A stretch of 64,000 nucleotides of DNA, from positions 2,294,001 to 2,358,000 of the forward strand of contig NC_009663.1 of assembly GCF_000010345.1 (NCBI RefSeq), given 5' to 3'. The position numbers and the translations under genes were made by a program. The DNA comes from Sulfurovum sp. NBC37-1 (lineage in GTDB: Bacteria; Campylobacterota; Campylobacteria; Campylobacterales; Sulfurovaceae). Numbering within the stretch: the stretch's first letter is position 1; each line of letters starts with the position of its first letter. Below are positions 37,289 through 44,790 of this stretch, piece by piece. The notes beneath the pieces are model-generated. The model was given only the letters and a program-made list of their open reading frames with translations, was not told the DNA's origin and did not search any database.

Positions 37289-37659
37289 TCAAGTGCTCCT
37301 TTCTTCCATGCATATACAAAACCGATCGCAAGTAGTACTATAAATAGTATCATCTCCGCAAATCCGAACCAGCCAAGCAGTTTAAAGTCGATCGCCCATG
37401 GAAACATAAAGATAATTTCCACATCGAACAGGATGAAAAGAAGTGCGATCAGGTAGAACTGCGCCGAGATAGTGTTCGGCTGCTTGGTGACTTCCGGCCC
37501 ACACTCATAGATGGTGAGCTTTAGCTTTTCGGTATCGAGTTTGGCCAGTTTTCTACTGACGATACGTGCCAACATCAGTGTTGCAGGAAATGCAACGGCT
37601 GTCAGAGCAAATAGAACAAATACACCAAAATACGGGTGTTCTGTAATTACATGAGTCAT
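37270..37659 (-). CDS. nuoA: NADH-quinone oxidoreductase subunit A
   Basis: Membrane subunit with three helices, 129 residues. [10 protein letters not shown] is the conserved loop and [15 protein letters not shown] the conserved second helix. First gene of the operon; the leader between 37660 and 37843 is AT-rich and includes an inverted repeat GAGAAT-N12-ATTCTC (37684-37707) that could be an operator. Confidence 0.95.
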   Translation of the reverse strand: MTHVITEHPYFGVFVLFALTAVAFPATLMLARIVSRKLAKLDTEKLKLTIYECGPEVTKQPNTISAQFYLIALLFILFDVEIIFMFPWAIDFKLLGWFGFAEMILFIVLLAIGFVYAWKKGALEWHSIK

Positions 37660-37843
37660 GTTAATCCCTTTACTTTATTATCATGAGAATCGTCACGAGA
37701 GTATTCTCAGAATATCACTTCAATAGTATCCAAAAGAGTATTAAAGTAATTGAGGCATATTTTTCTTTCCAATTTACACGGGGAGGACTGTAACCATGTG
37801 AAACAAAAAACGGGTAGAATGTCAAAAAAATTAAGGAAACGTT

Positions 37844-38248
37844 GTGAAAAAGCCGATGAACGTACTCTACTGGGTCGCCATGATCGCCCTAATTTTCTAT
37901 TTTGCCTACACCAAAGGGTGGATACTGGCCAATTTTGACTCCATCACAGCCAAACAGGCAGAGACCCTACTTGTGAACGATGACAATGTCACGCTTTTGG
38001 ACGTCAGAAGTATCCCCGAGTACAAAATCGGCCATGTCAGAGGCGCAAAACTGATCCCTCTGGGAAAACTCGAAGCAAACCTGGACAAACTCAAATCCGA
38101 CAAAAACAAAAAGATCATCGTCTACTGCCGCAGCGGAAACCGAAGCGTCGCGGCATCACGCATATTGGAGAAACACGGTTTCGTACCACTCAACGTGAAA
38201 CAGGGGATGATCGGCCTGCTGGGGACCGACCTGGAGATCGTGAAGTAG
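37844..38248 (+). CDS. Membrane-anchored rhodanese-like protein
   Basis: 134 residues: an N-terminal membrane segment (about 7-24) followed by a single rhodanese domain that should face the periplasm. The active-site loop CRSGNRS is complete, and DVRSIPEYKIGHVRGAKLIPLG is the usual lead-in. Rhodaneses move sulfane sulfur; in a sulfur-metabolising organism such a role is plausible but not shown. Translation starts at a GTG preceded by AAGGA six bases away. Divergent from the nuo operon. Confidence 0.85.
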   Translation: MKKPMNVLYWVAMIALIFYFAYTKGWILANFDSITAKQAETLLVNDDNVTLLDVRSIPEYKIGHVRGAKLIPLGKLEANLDKLKSDKNKKIIVYCRSGNRSVAASRILEKHGFVPLNVKQGMIGLLGTDLEIVK

Positions 38249-38289
38249 TTTTGGATTCCATATTTCATTGATCTGTATGGATTAAAAAT

Positions 38290-38316
38290 GGTGCCGTCAG
38301 GGGACGGACACCCTAC
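38290..38316 (-). repeat. REP palindrome a (GTAG-headed)
   Basis: Minus-strand copy: ends CACCCTAC, stem GTGCCGTC / GACGGACAC around AGGG with one mismatch. Differs at one position from 42505-42531 and at two from 41809-41835. Confidence 0.75.
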
Positions 38317-38357
38317 ATGATAGAGGGTGAGATATGGCATTACATTTTTGGGGAACC

Positions 38358-38384
38358 GGTGCCGTGGGGACACGGACACCCTAC
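38358..38384 (-). repeat. REP palindrome b (GTAG-headed)
   Basis: Minus-strand copy ending CACCCTAC, stem GTGCCGTG / CACGGACAC. Same family as a, with a diverged loop. Confidence 0.75.
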
Positions 38385-38410
38385 GAGATTAATGTTGTAA
38401 TGGTATGTCT

Positions 38411-38436
38411 GTAGGGTGCTGTGCCCTCACAGCACC
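38411..38436 (+). repeat. REP palindrome c (GTAG-headed)
   Basis: GTAG followed by a perfect nine-base stem GGTGCTGTG / CACAGCACC with a CCCT loop. Identical over all 26 bases to 42429-42454. It lies 19 bases past the stop codon of the restriction enzyme gene. Confidence 0.85.
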
Positions 38437-38454
38437 AAAACCTGGTATCACCGG

Positions 38455-41400
38455 TCAATCATTCCCCTCCACCACGGCAATCTCTTCTTCCGTCAATCCG
38501 TAGAGTTCATACACCATTTTGTCAATCTCTTTGTCGGTGTTGTCAATTTGTCGTTGCAATTCCAGAAGTTCTGTTTTGTGCTCATTGAAATACTCCTCCC
38601 ATTCGTCCTGCTCCTTGAGGGTGAGGGTGATCTTTTTCTTTTTGAGTTCTTTGAGGAAGGTTTTGAAGTCGAGCTCGTAGAAGGCTTCGAGTTTTTTGCT
38701 GGGTTTGTCGAGGTCGTAGTTGTCGGTGAGGCGGTTGAGGAATTTATGTTTTTTTGTTTCCAACAATTGGTTTAATTTTATAATTTTTTCAACATACTCT
38801 TCCATTATTTTTTTCTTAACTACATTTGTAAACTCAGCTACTGGTATCTGCTCAATATTTTGTGTAAACAGTCTTAATCGCCACTGACCTCCCCGCAATG
38901 CTTCGCAAATACTTTTTAGATAAAACCAGCATAGTTTTGAGTTTAAAATGCCCAATAAAAACAGATCATCTCCCGGTATAAGATAAGTGGTGTTTGTTGA
39001 ATAGGAGCCGCTCAGGTCCAGACAAAACTTTGGACCTTGCGACATATCAGGATAAAAGATTTTTGGCTTCTCAAATACTTCATAATAGTCACACGCTCTC
39101 AGTTCCCACCAAAACTCACCCTTGTCGTAACGCTTACGTCCTTTTTCTGCAAATGGCTCCAGCCAGCTGTATAGCGACGGATTGTGGTCTTTCAGCCAAT
39201 TCCACGCATCAGATTCATCTGTTAATCCTGACTGTTCCCTTGTCCAGCCTTTTGGGAATAATAATAAGTACTTATCCGCAACAGGTGTTTTGTATCTGCC
39301 AAGATCCTGTCCTGCAAAAAAAGGCTTTAATATCTCTGCATTACGAATATCCTCGACTATCAATCTATCTCTTATTTCCTTGCGAATTACAAAGGCTTCA
39401 TTTAGACCAGTTAGAACACCTCTGAATATATCATTTTTAATATATTCTTTCAATGTAAACTTATTTGACTTAATCTTGTCATAAAGTTTCAATATCGATT
39501 CATCTGCCAACTGCCAGCGATTATCATTAAGTCTACTTTGATGCATTTTCCCTTTACTATACTGCTCAATTTCCTGCATATCAGAACTATCTTTAATATA
39601 GGTCGAAATATAGTTATTGTCCTCGTTGTTTTTGCGACCAATAAAAATCACCGGATATGTGGTAGCCTCTTCAAATACCGTATCATCCCCAAAATCTATC
39701 AACTTTTCTATGACTGTATTATACTTTAGATATTTACGTAAATTTGCTCCACTACCGCTTTTGAAATAAGAACTTGAAGAGATATATGACATATGTCCAT
39801 TTTCTTTGAGGAGAGAGAATGCCTTTTCATAAAAGTACACATACAGGTCCGCCGTACCATGATAGGTTTGATAATGATTTTTAAAAAAGTCTTTGTCTTC
39901 AGCACTTAAAAGCTCCTGCCGTACATACGGCGGATTCCCGATCACCACATCAAAGCCGCCTCTTGGAAGTGATGCTTCAGCTTCACCCTTCTGCAACTCT
40001 TTTTCCGAAGCTGAAGCATCGGCTCCAAAGACTTCCGGGAACTCCTCTTCCCAGACAAAGGCATCTTCTGCCACAGACTTGTCATCTATGAGTGAATTCC
40101 CTACCTTTATCTTGTCTGCCAATTTGTTGAGCTTTCTTCCGCTTTCCACCGTTCTGAGCCACAAAGAGAGTTTGGCGATTTCCACGGCTTCGGCGTTGAT
40201 ATCGACTCCGTAGAGGTTGTTCTCCAGAATGCCTTTTTTGACATCGTAGAGCCCAAGCACAGAACCGCCCATCAGTGTCCTGATACCCTCGTCTATGAAG
40301 TCATGCTCTTCCAACAAATGATTCAGTGCCTGATTGAGAAATGCGCCCGAACCGCAGGCGGGGTCGAGTATCTTGAGTCCGAGTAGATATTCACGATAGG
40401 CTTCGAGTGCCTCTTTTAGCTTCGTCTCTGTTTTGTTGAGCTTTTTGGGGTTCTTCGGCACCTCTATCTCCACGTCATCCAATCCAAGTGCCTCTTTTTT
40501 GGCCTGACAGAGTTTTCCCAGTGTATTGTCGACGATGTACCTCGTGATGTACTCCGGCGTGTAAAAAACACCGTCTTTCTTCCGTTTGGACTTTGACGCG
40601 TCAAAATCGGTATCGTTGATACGCGCTTTTAGCTCTTCGATGTCGTTGAGCGAGTTCTCAAAGATATGCCCGAGAATATTCACATCGATGTCGGTATTGA
40701 AGTCGTAGGCACTCAGCGCCAGAGGGCAGGCATCGATGACATGATTGTCGATCTTCAAACTTTCAAGCACCTCATCGGCGGCAAAAAGCCCGCCATTGTA
40801 TTCGGGGATGTTCAGTTTTTTGTTACCCTGATTGATCGCTTTGAAGTAGATCTTGTAAAAATGCCACAGGTCACGGTCTTCGATGTCGCCTTTGTAATGG
40901 TCTATGATGGACTGAATGGTGTTGGGAGGAAGGATGCCCCGGTCTTCGGCAAAGAAGATGAACACCATACGGTCCAGGATGGTCTGCGTCTTTTCAAGCA
41001 AAAGATGCCGGTCTGTCTGCGGGTTGTTCTCAATGATGTTTTCAAAAAGATTGAGCCTAAGCCCGGCATATTTTTTGTAAAGCTCGTTGGAGATGCTCTC
41101 TTCCTGGAGTTTGGAATCCTGTTTCAGCTTTAGAGGAATATCGGCAAAGAGTTTTTCTTTGTTGAGCAGATAGTAGAACAGCCCAAAACGCTCCTCATCC
41201 AGCATAAAAAGGTTGAACTCTTCATATCTGTCCGAATACTCCACATAAAAGCGAAGCTTCTCAAAGTTGGAAGTGATGATGTATTTACAGGCAGGATGGT
41301 TGTTCTTGTAGTTGAACGCCTGATCAACGATCTTGTCCATGGATTTGGTTTTGGTTGATTTGAGTTCGATGACGGCGATGACCTTGCCATCTTTAAGTAT

Positions 41401-41664
41401 CGCACCATCCGCTTTCTTACTGTCGCTGACATTTTTCTGTTCGGCTATAAGGTCATACCCCGGCGAAGGATTGAGCGTATAGCCCAAGACCTTGACAAAA
41501 AGATCATCCAGAAATCCGTACTGATACTGCTCTTCCTTTGAGGTTTTGATATTGGCTATTTTTGAGAGGAATTCTTGTTTGTAGGTCTCGTATGCCTTTG
41601 ACACAGAAGCTGTGTCCATATTTCTCAGGTAGTTTCGGAGGACGGAGTTTTGGAACAGGGACAT
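38455..41664 (-). CDS. Type IIG restriction-modification enzyme (Eco57I-like)
   Basis: 1069 residues combining cleavage and methylation. The N-terminal nuclease domain has the PD-(D/E)xK pattern D85...E100-L-K102 (ADGAIL, VIELKS). A helical linker leads to an amino-methyltransferase: motif X-like GVFYTP at 366-371, SAM motif I LDPACGSGAF at 433-442, and catalytic motif IV IGNPPY near 575-580, typical of N6-adenine enzymes. The last 350 residues, with WWELRACDYYEVFEKPKIFYP, look like a TaqI-type target recognition domain. No separate specificity subunit or phage-defence partner gene adjoins it. The recognition sequence cannot be read from the protein. Flanking REPs suggest acquisition. Confidence 0.88.
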   Translation of the reverse strand: MSLFQNSVLRNYLRNMDTASVSKAYETYKQEFLSKIANIKTSKEEQYQYGFLDDLFVKVLGYTLNPSPGYDLIAEQKNVSDSKKADGAILKDGKVIAVIELKSTKTKSMDKIVDQAFNYKNNHPACKYIITSNFEKLRFYVEYSDRYEEFNLFMLDEERFGLFYYLLNKEKLFADIPLKLKQDSKLQEESISNELYKKYAGLRLNLFENIIENNPQTDRHLLLEKTQTILDRMVFIFFAEDRGILPPNTIQSIIDHYKGDIEDRDLWHFYKIYFKAINQGNKKLNIPEYNGGLFAADEVLESLKIDNHVIDACPLALSAYDFNTDIDVNILGHIFENSLNDIEELKARINDTDFDASKSKRKKDGVFYTPEYITRYIVDNTLGKLCQAKKEALGLDDVEIEVPKNPKKLNKTETKLKEALEAYREYLLGLKILDPACGSGAFLNQALNHLLEEHDFIDEGIRTLMGGSVLGLYDVKKGILENNLYGVDINAEAVEIAKLSLWLRTVESGRKLNKLADKIKVGNSLIDDKSVAEDAFVWEEEFPEVFGADASASEKELQKGEAEASLPRGGFDVVIGNPPYVRQELLSAEDKDFFKNHYQTYHGTADLYVYFYEKAFSLLKENGHMSYISSSSYFKSGSGANLRKYLKYNTVIEKLIDFGDDTVFEEATTYPVIFIGRKNNEDNNYISTYIKDSSDMQEIEQYSKGKMHQSRLNDNRWQLADESILKLYDKIKSNKFTLKEYIKNDIFRGVLTGLNEAFVIRKEIRDRLIVEDIRNAEILKPFFAGQDLGRYKTPVADKYLLLFPKGWTREQSGLTDESDAWNWLKDHNPSLYSWLEPFAEKGRKRYDKGEFWWELRACDYYEVFEKPKIFYPDMSQGPKFCLDLSGSYSTNTTYLIPGDDLFLLGILNSKLCWFYLKSICEALRGGQWRLRLFTQNIEQIPVAEFTNVVKKKIMEEYVEKIIKLNQLLETKKHKFLNRLTDNYDLDKPSKKLEAFYELDFKTFLKELKKKKITLTLKEQDEWEEYFNEHKTELLELQRQIDNTDKEIDKMVYELYGLTEEEIAVVEGND

Positions 41665-41757
41665 ACAGGAACCTATGTGTTTTGATTTGGATTATTATAG
41701 CAGATGTTTTTGGGTTTTGTTATGTGTGTTGGATTGGTTTTACATGGTCAAGGGTTG

Positions 41758-41784
41758 TGGTACTGTGAGGAAACAGCACCCTAC
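41758..41784 (-). repeat. REP palindrome d (GTAG-headed)
   Basis: Minus-strand copy ending GCACCCTAC with stem ACTGT / ACAG. A decayed relative of the 38411/42429 type with a few substitutions. Confidence 0.65.
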
Positions 41785-41808
41785 TCGGACTACGTTATCA
41801 AATTCCCC

Positions 41809-41835
41809 GTAGGGTGACTGTCCCCTGACGGCACC
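41809..41835 (+). repeat. REP palindrome e (GTAG-headed)
   Basis: Plus-strand GTAGGGTGACTGTCCCCTG followed by ACGGCACC; the same sequence type as 42505-42531 in the opposite orientation. With d it forms an inverted pair 20 bases past the RAYT stop codon. Confidence 0.75.
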
Positions 41836-41854
41836 AAAAACAATTTAGATATAT

Positions 41855-42334
41855 TCATTTACGTTTAAATCGAAATGACGAATATTCCCATTGGTTCGGT
41901 TCATCGACATATCCGTGCTTGACCGGGTTATGATACATGTATTGCATCTTTTCCAACATATCTTTTTCATTTCGGATGGTATGTTCGTAATAGCGTTTTT
42001 GCCAAATACCTGAATGTTTTCTCCGATAAGGAGATTGGTTTAACGTCATTTTGGCTTTTACCTTGATTGCATGATCCAAACCATACACAAAACTTCTTTT
42101 GATATGGGATATAATTTTGGGGTACTCTTCAACATTTTTGGGTGTAATGATCATATGGAGATGGTCGGGCATGATTACAATCGCGGCAATACGGTAATCA
42201 TAGTTTTTTTTGCTCAGCTGAAAACTTTTACGGAGAATGTCAATATGTTTTATCAGAAAAGGTTTCCGTCTGTGTGTTACCATGGTAATGAAATAGCTAT
42301 ATCCGTTTTGGAATATTCGTTTGTAATCTGCCAT
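41855..42334 (-). CDS. REP-associated tyrosine transposase (RAYT)
   Basis: Y1-type HUH endonuclease of about 159 residues. IVIMPDHLHMIITP holds the His-x-His metal motif, and the catalytic tyrosine is most likely in WQKRYYEHTIRNEKDM. YHNPVKHGYVDEPNQWEYSSF is the usual RAYT ending. I chose the ATG at 42334 (MADYKRIFQNGYSYF), where family homology begins; longer starts (ATG at 42364/42367 or TTG at 42370) lack a ribosome site too. RAYTs recognise GTAG-headed palindromes in other bacteria, and such palindromes flank this gene on both sides. They do not carry insertion-sequence ends, so it is classed as a domesticated transposase. Confidence 0.88.
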   Translation of the reverse strand: MADYKRIFQNGYSYFITMVTHRRKPFLIKHIDILRKSFQLSKKNYDYRIAAIVIMPDHLHMIITPKNVEEYPKIISHIKRSFVYGLDHAIKVKAKMTLNQSPYRRKHSGIWQKRYYEHTIRNEKDMLEKMQYMYHNPVKHGYVDEPNQWEYSSFRFKRK

Positions 42335-42428
42335 ATCAAAAGTGTATAATAAAACTATGGTCATCATCAATAATATGGCAAATTGTCATGTTTTTGGAAT
42401 ATAGATTCTAATGTTATGCTGTATTCGC

Positions 42429-42454
42429 GTAGGGTGCTGTGCCCTCACAGCACC
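42429..42454 (+). repeat. REP palindrome f (GTAG-headed)
   Basis: GTAG plus perfect nine-base stem GGTGCTGTG / CACAGCACC; identical to 38411-38436, four kilobases away. Confidence 0.85.
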
Positions 42455-42504
42455 AATATTTTGGGATGGGAACATGTTGGTTTTTACCGGAATAATTGTG
42501 AGCT

Positions 42505-42531
42505 GGTGCCGTCAGGGGACGGTCACCCTAC
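42505..42531 (-). repeat. REP palindrome g (GTAG-headed)
   Basis: Minus-strand copy ending TCACCCTAC, stem GTGCCGTC-AGGG-GACGGTCAC. Pairs in inverted orientation with f, giving a BIME-like unit upstream of the RAYT gene, and lies 32 bases past the AAA ATPase stop. Confidence 0.75.
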
Positions 42532-42562
42532 GCGGGGACAAGACTGTGTTCAATCGGGCAGA

Positions 42563-44296
42563 TTATACCTTAAACCCCATACTCTTCGCTCCGTCGAAAC
42601 TGCTGCCAAGCTCTTTTTCTATCTCTTCGAGGAAGTCCCGGTTGGAAAAGACACTTTCTTCTCTGACGGCGACTTTGTAGGCAGTGTTTCGGATGACAAG
42701 GTTGATCTGTCCGCCGGTGAGTTCGTATTTTGCCAGTGCTTCGACATCGAAATCTTCCGCATAGTCCGCTTTTTCGGGGAGCATGAACTGCCAGAGTCTC
42801 AGGCGCTGTTTTTTACCGGGTTTTTTGAACTCTATCTTGTAGTTGAAGCGTCTCGAGAAAGCTTTATCGATATTCCCGAGAAGGTTCGTGGTCGCAATGA
42901 GGATACCTTCGAACTTCTCTATCTGCTCGAGGAAGATGTTCTGCATCTGGTTGTGCATCTTATCTGCCGAAGAGCCTGCCCCTTCGCTTCGGGAACTAAG
43001 GAACTGGTCGGCTTCGTTGAGCAGCAGTATGGGATCGACCTTTGCTTTTTTACTCAACTCCTTGAAGTCGTCGAAGATACGCCTGACATTCTTTTCACTC
43101 TCCCCCACATACATGGAAAGGATCTTCGAACAGTCAAAAGAGAGAATGGGACGTTTGAGGGTCTTTGCCAAACTCATCGCTGTCATCGTTTTCCCCGTAC
43201 CTGCTGCACCGTAGAAAATGATGCGCGCATCGATGCCTTTTCGCTTGTCTTTGATACCCCACTCTTTGAGTTTCTTGAAAACCTCTTTGTCAACCTGTTT
43301 GACAACATTGTTCAGAGTCTCTCTTGTTTTGGGGTGAAGCACGACATCATCGAGCGTCGTGGCAGGCTTGAGATATTCGAAAAGCTCCTGTTCCTGCACC
43401 AGCGCATCGAGCTTGAGTTTGGTGACCTTCTTTTTTTTCTTGGGATGAATGATCCGCTGCATCACTTCTTCCTGCAGATAGAAAGAACGGCTCACACCAC
43501 CGAACATATTGAGTATCTCTTCATAGTCGATGATATCTTCGGTAATGAGCTTTGCTCCATCTTCAAGCAGGGCACGGTTCTTGATCTTCTCGTATTCGTC
43601 GAAGGAGATCAGTTCTATAAGCGTGTTCATGTCTCTGAACTGTCCTTCTCCTCCGCTGTATTCCTCTTTCAGGAGGGCGAGGAAGATGCGCTGTTCCTTT
43701 TCATCGAGTCCTTTCTCCTTGAAGAACTCTTCCACCACGATAGGCGTTTCAGTAATCTTCACGCGTTCCTGTATACGTGTTGTCAAGAGTGTCAACTTGT
43801 TCTTCAATCGGCCGATGCTCAGGGAGTTATCCGCAAAGCCCTGTTTGAAGGTTGCGATCTTGTGCAGCAGGGCCACCATGTCGAACTGGTCCTGAAGATA
43901 CTCCAGATGGTCGGTGTAGGGCTTGATCTCGGGAAGATAGATCTCCAGAGAGCCCTCTTCGAGGAGACGCAGAAGGGAGATGCTCGGCGTTACGGAGGTG
44001 TTGAGTATCTCTATCTGTGATGTTTCATGCGCTTTGACCTGACCGAAACTCATCTGAATGAACCAGCCCAGATCGAGCAGATTCTTGACCAGTCCAAGTT
44101 GGTTCAGGTAGGCGTGGCCTTTGTCCGGAAAGTTGTCCTGCAGAAGTTCGAGCACAGGCACTTCTTCTATGCCTTTGACATAACGGCGGCAGACATACTG
44201 CACCAGTTCCGCCTCTGTTTTCGTACATTTCAAATGTGTATAGATCGAGGTTTTTTCTACCTCTTTTGCTTCAATAAAATCAATAAGATATTTCAA
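42563..44296 (-). CDS. AAA-family ATPase
   Basis: 577 residues. The N-terminal 330 are helical and of unknown fold. The C-terminal AAA module has Walker A FYGAAGTGKTMTA, pore-loop-like KILSMYVGESEKNV, Walker B PILLLNEADQFLSSR (Asn at the position usually Asp, as in some AAA subfamilies), sensor 1 GILIATTN and the arginine finger FSRRFNYKIEF. It resembles stand-alone cytosolic AAA ATPases seen in Campylobacterota. Substrate unknown. It lies just outside the REP-framed block and may be an old resident. Confidence 0.8.
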   Translation of the reverse strand: MKYLIDFIEAKEVEKTSIYTHLKCTKTEAELVQYVCRRYVKGIEEVPVLELLQDNFPDKGHAYLNQLGLVKNLLDLGWFIQMSFGQVKAHETSQIEILNTSVTPSISLLRLLEEGSLEIYLPEIKPYTDHLEYLQDQFDMVALLHKIATFKQGFADNSLSIGRLKNKLTLLTTRIQERVKITETPIVVEEFFKEKGLDEKEQRIFLALLKEEYSGGEGQFRDMNTLIELISFDEYEKIKNRALLEDGAKLITEDIIDYEEILNMFGGVSRSFYLQEEVMQRIIHPKKKKKVTKLKLDALVQEQELFEYLKPATTLDDVVLHPKTRETLNNVVKQVDKEVFKKLKEWGIKDKRKGIDARIIFYGAAGTGKTMTAMSLAKTLKRPILSFDCSKILSMYVGESEKNVRRIFDDFKELSKKAKVDPILLLNEADQFLSSRSEGAGSSADKMHNQMQNIFLEQIEKFEGILIATTNLLGNIDKAFSRRFNYKIEFKKPGKKQRLRLWQFMLPEKADYAEDFDVEALAKYELTGGQINLVIRNTAYKVAVREESVFSNRDFLEEIEKELGSSFDGAKSMGFKV

Positions 44297-44337
44297 TCAT
44301 TTTCCTATAGTTTTCTTTAAGTATAACAAATCTTTGA

Positions 44338-44343
44338 TATACT
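44338..44343 (+). promoter_or_regulatory. Probable -10 box for 44374 gene and PTS genes
   Basis: TATACT 31 bases before the start of the exported DUF1566-like gene, in the short gap divergent from the AAA ATPase. Confidence 0.45.
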
Positions 44344-44373
44344 CTTACTAATCAAGTTTTCAAAGGAAGAACC

Positions 44374-44787
44374 ATGTCAAGAATTCTAATGACCCTTTTG
44401 GCGCTCTCAGCCTTTGCCTCGGCAGAGATAACGATGATCAAAGACCCGAAGACCAACCTGATGTGGGAAGACACCCCGCATGTCAGAGAAACCAAGATCA
44501 CACAGCCCCGCGCAAAGGAGTATTGCAGCGAACTCCAACTGGGGGGATACAGTGACTGGCGACTTCCAACGATACACGAACTGCTTACGATCGTAGATTA
44601 TAACCGTGTTTCTCCGGCCATTCCCAAAGCATTCTCCTATATTGAAGATGAATCCTTTTACTGGACGAGTACCCGTGTGGCAGACGAGGACGATGCCTTC
44701 TGGGGCGTGAACTTCAAACGCGGTGCCAGCTCCAAAGCTTCTGAGTATTATGACCGCTATGTACGCTGTGTAAGGGATATTAAGTAA
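44374..44787 (+). CDS. Exported DUF1566/Lcl-like domain protein
   Basis: 137 residues with a signal peptide (MSRILMTLLALSAFASAE, cleavage after ASA) and one DUF1566 domain: DPKTNLMWEDTP, RAKEYCSELQLGGYSDWRLPTIHEL, FYWTSTRV and YVRCVRD. Two cysteines could form a disulfide. Such domains occur in secreted and surface proteins of many bacteria; the role is unknown. The stop lies three bases before the HPr-EI start, so it is cotranscribed with the PTS genes. Confidence 0.8.
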   Translation: MSRILMTLLALSAFASAEITMIKDPKTNLMWEDTPHVRETKITQPRAKEYCSELQLGGYSDWRLPTIHELLTIVDYNRVSPAIPKAFSYIEDESFYWTSTRVADEDDAFWGVNFKRGASSKASEYYDRYVRCVRDIK

Positions 44788-44790
44788 GCT

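Larger units (their letters stand above)
38290..42531. mobile_element. Possible REP-framed restriction/RAYT cassette
   Basis: A Type IIG enzyme gene and a RAYT gene lie between three GTAG-headed palindromes on the left and four around and right of the RAYT. Palindrome copies at 38411 and 42429 are identical over 26 bases. That the whole block moves as a unit is inference; no target-site duplication was identified by eye. Confidence 0.4.

Noticed and set aside
38290-42531. CRISPR array from the repeated palindromes
   Set aside because: Spacing is irregular, orientations alternate and there are no cas genes; the REP/RAYT reading fits better.
42383-44020. 545-codon plus-strand frame opposite the AAA ATPase
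   Set aside because: The minus-strand frame has all AAA motifs; the plus-strand product has no recognisable domain and starts inside a REP-containing spacer.
42563-44296. AAA ATPase as a defence partner of the Type IIG enzyme
   Set aside because: It lies outside the REP pair and has the look of a resident cytosolic AAA protein; adjacency alone is not enough.
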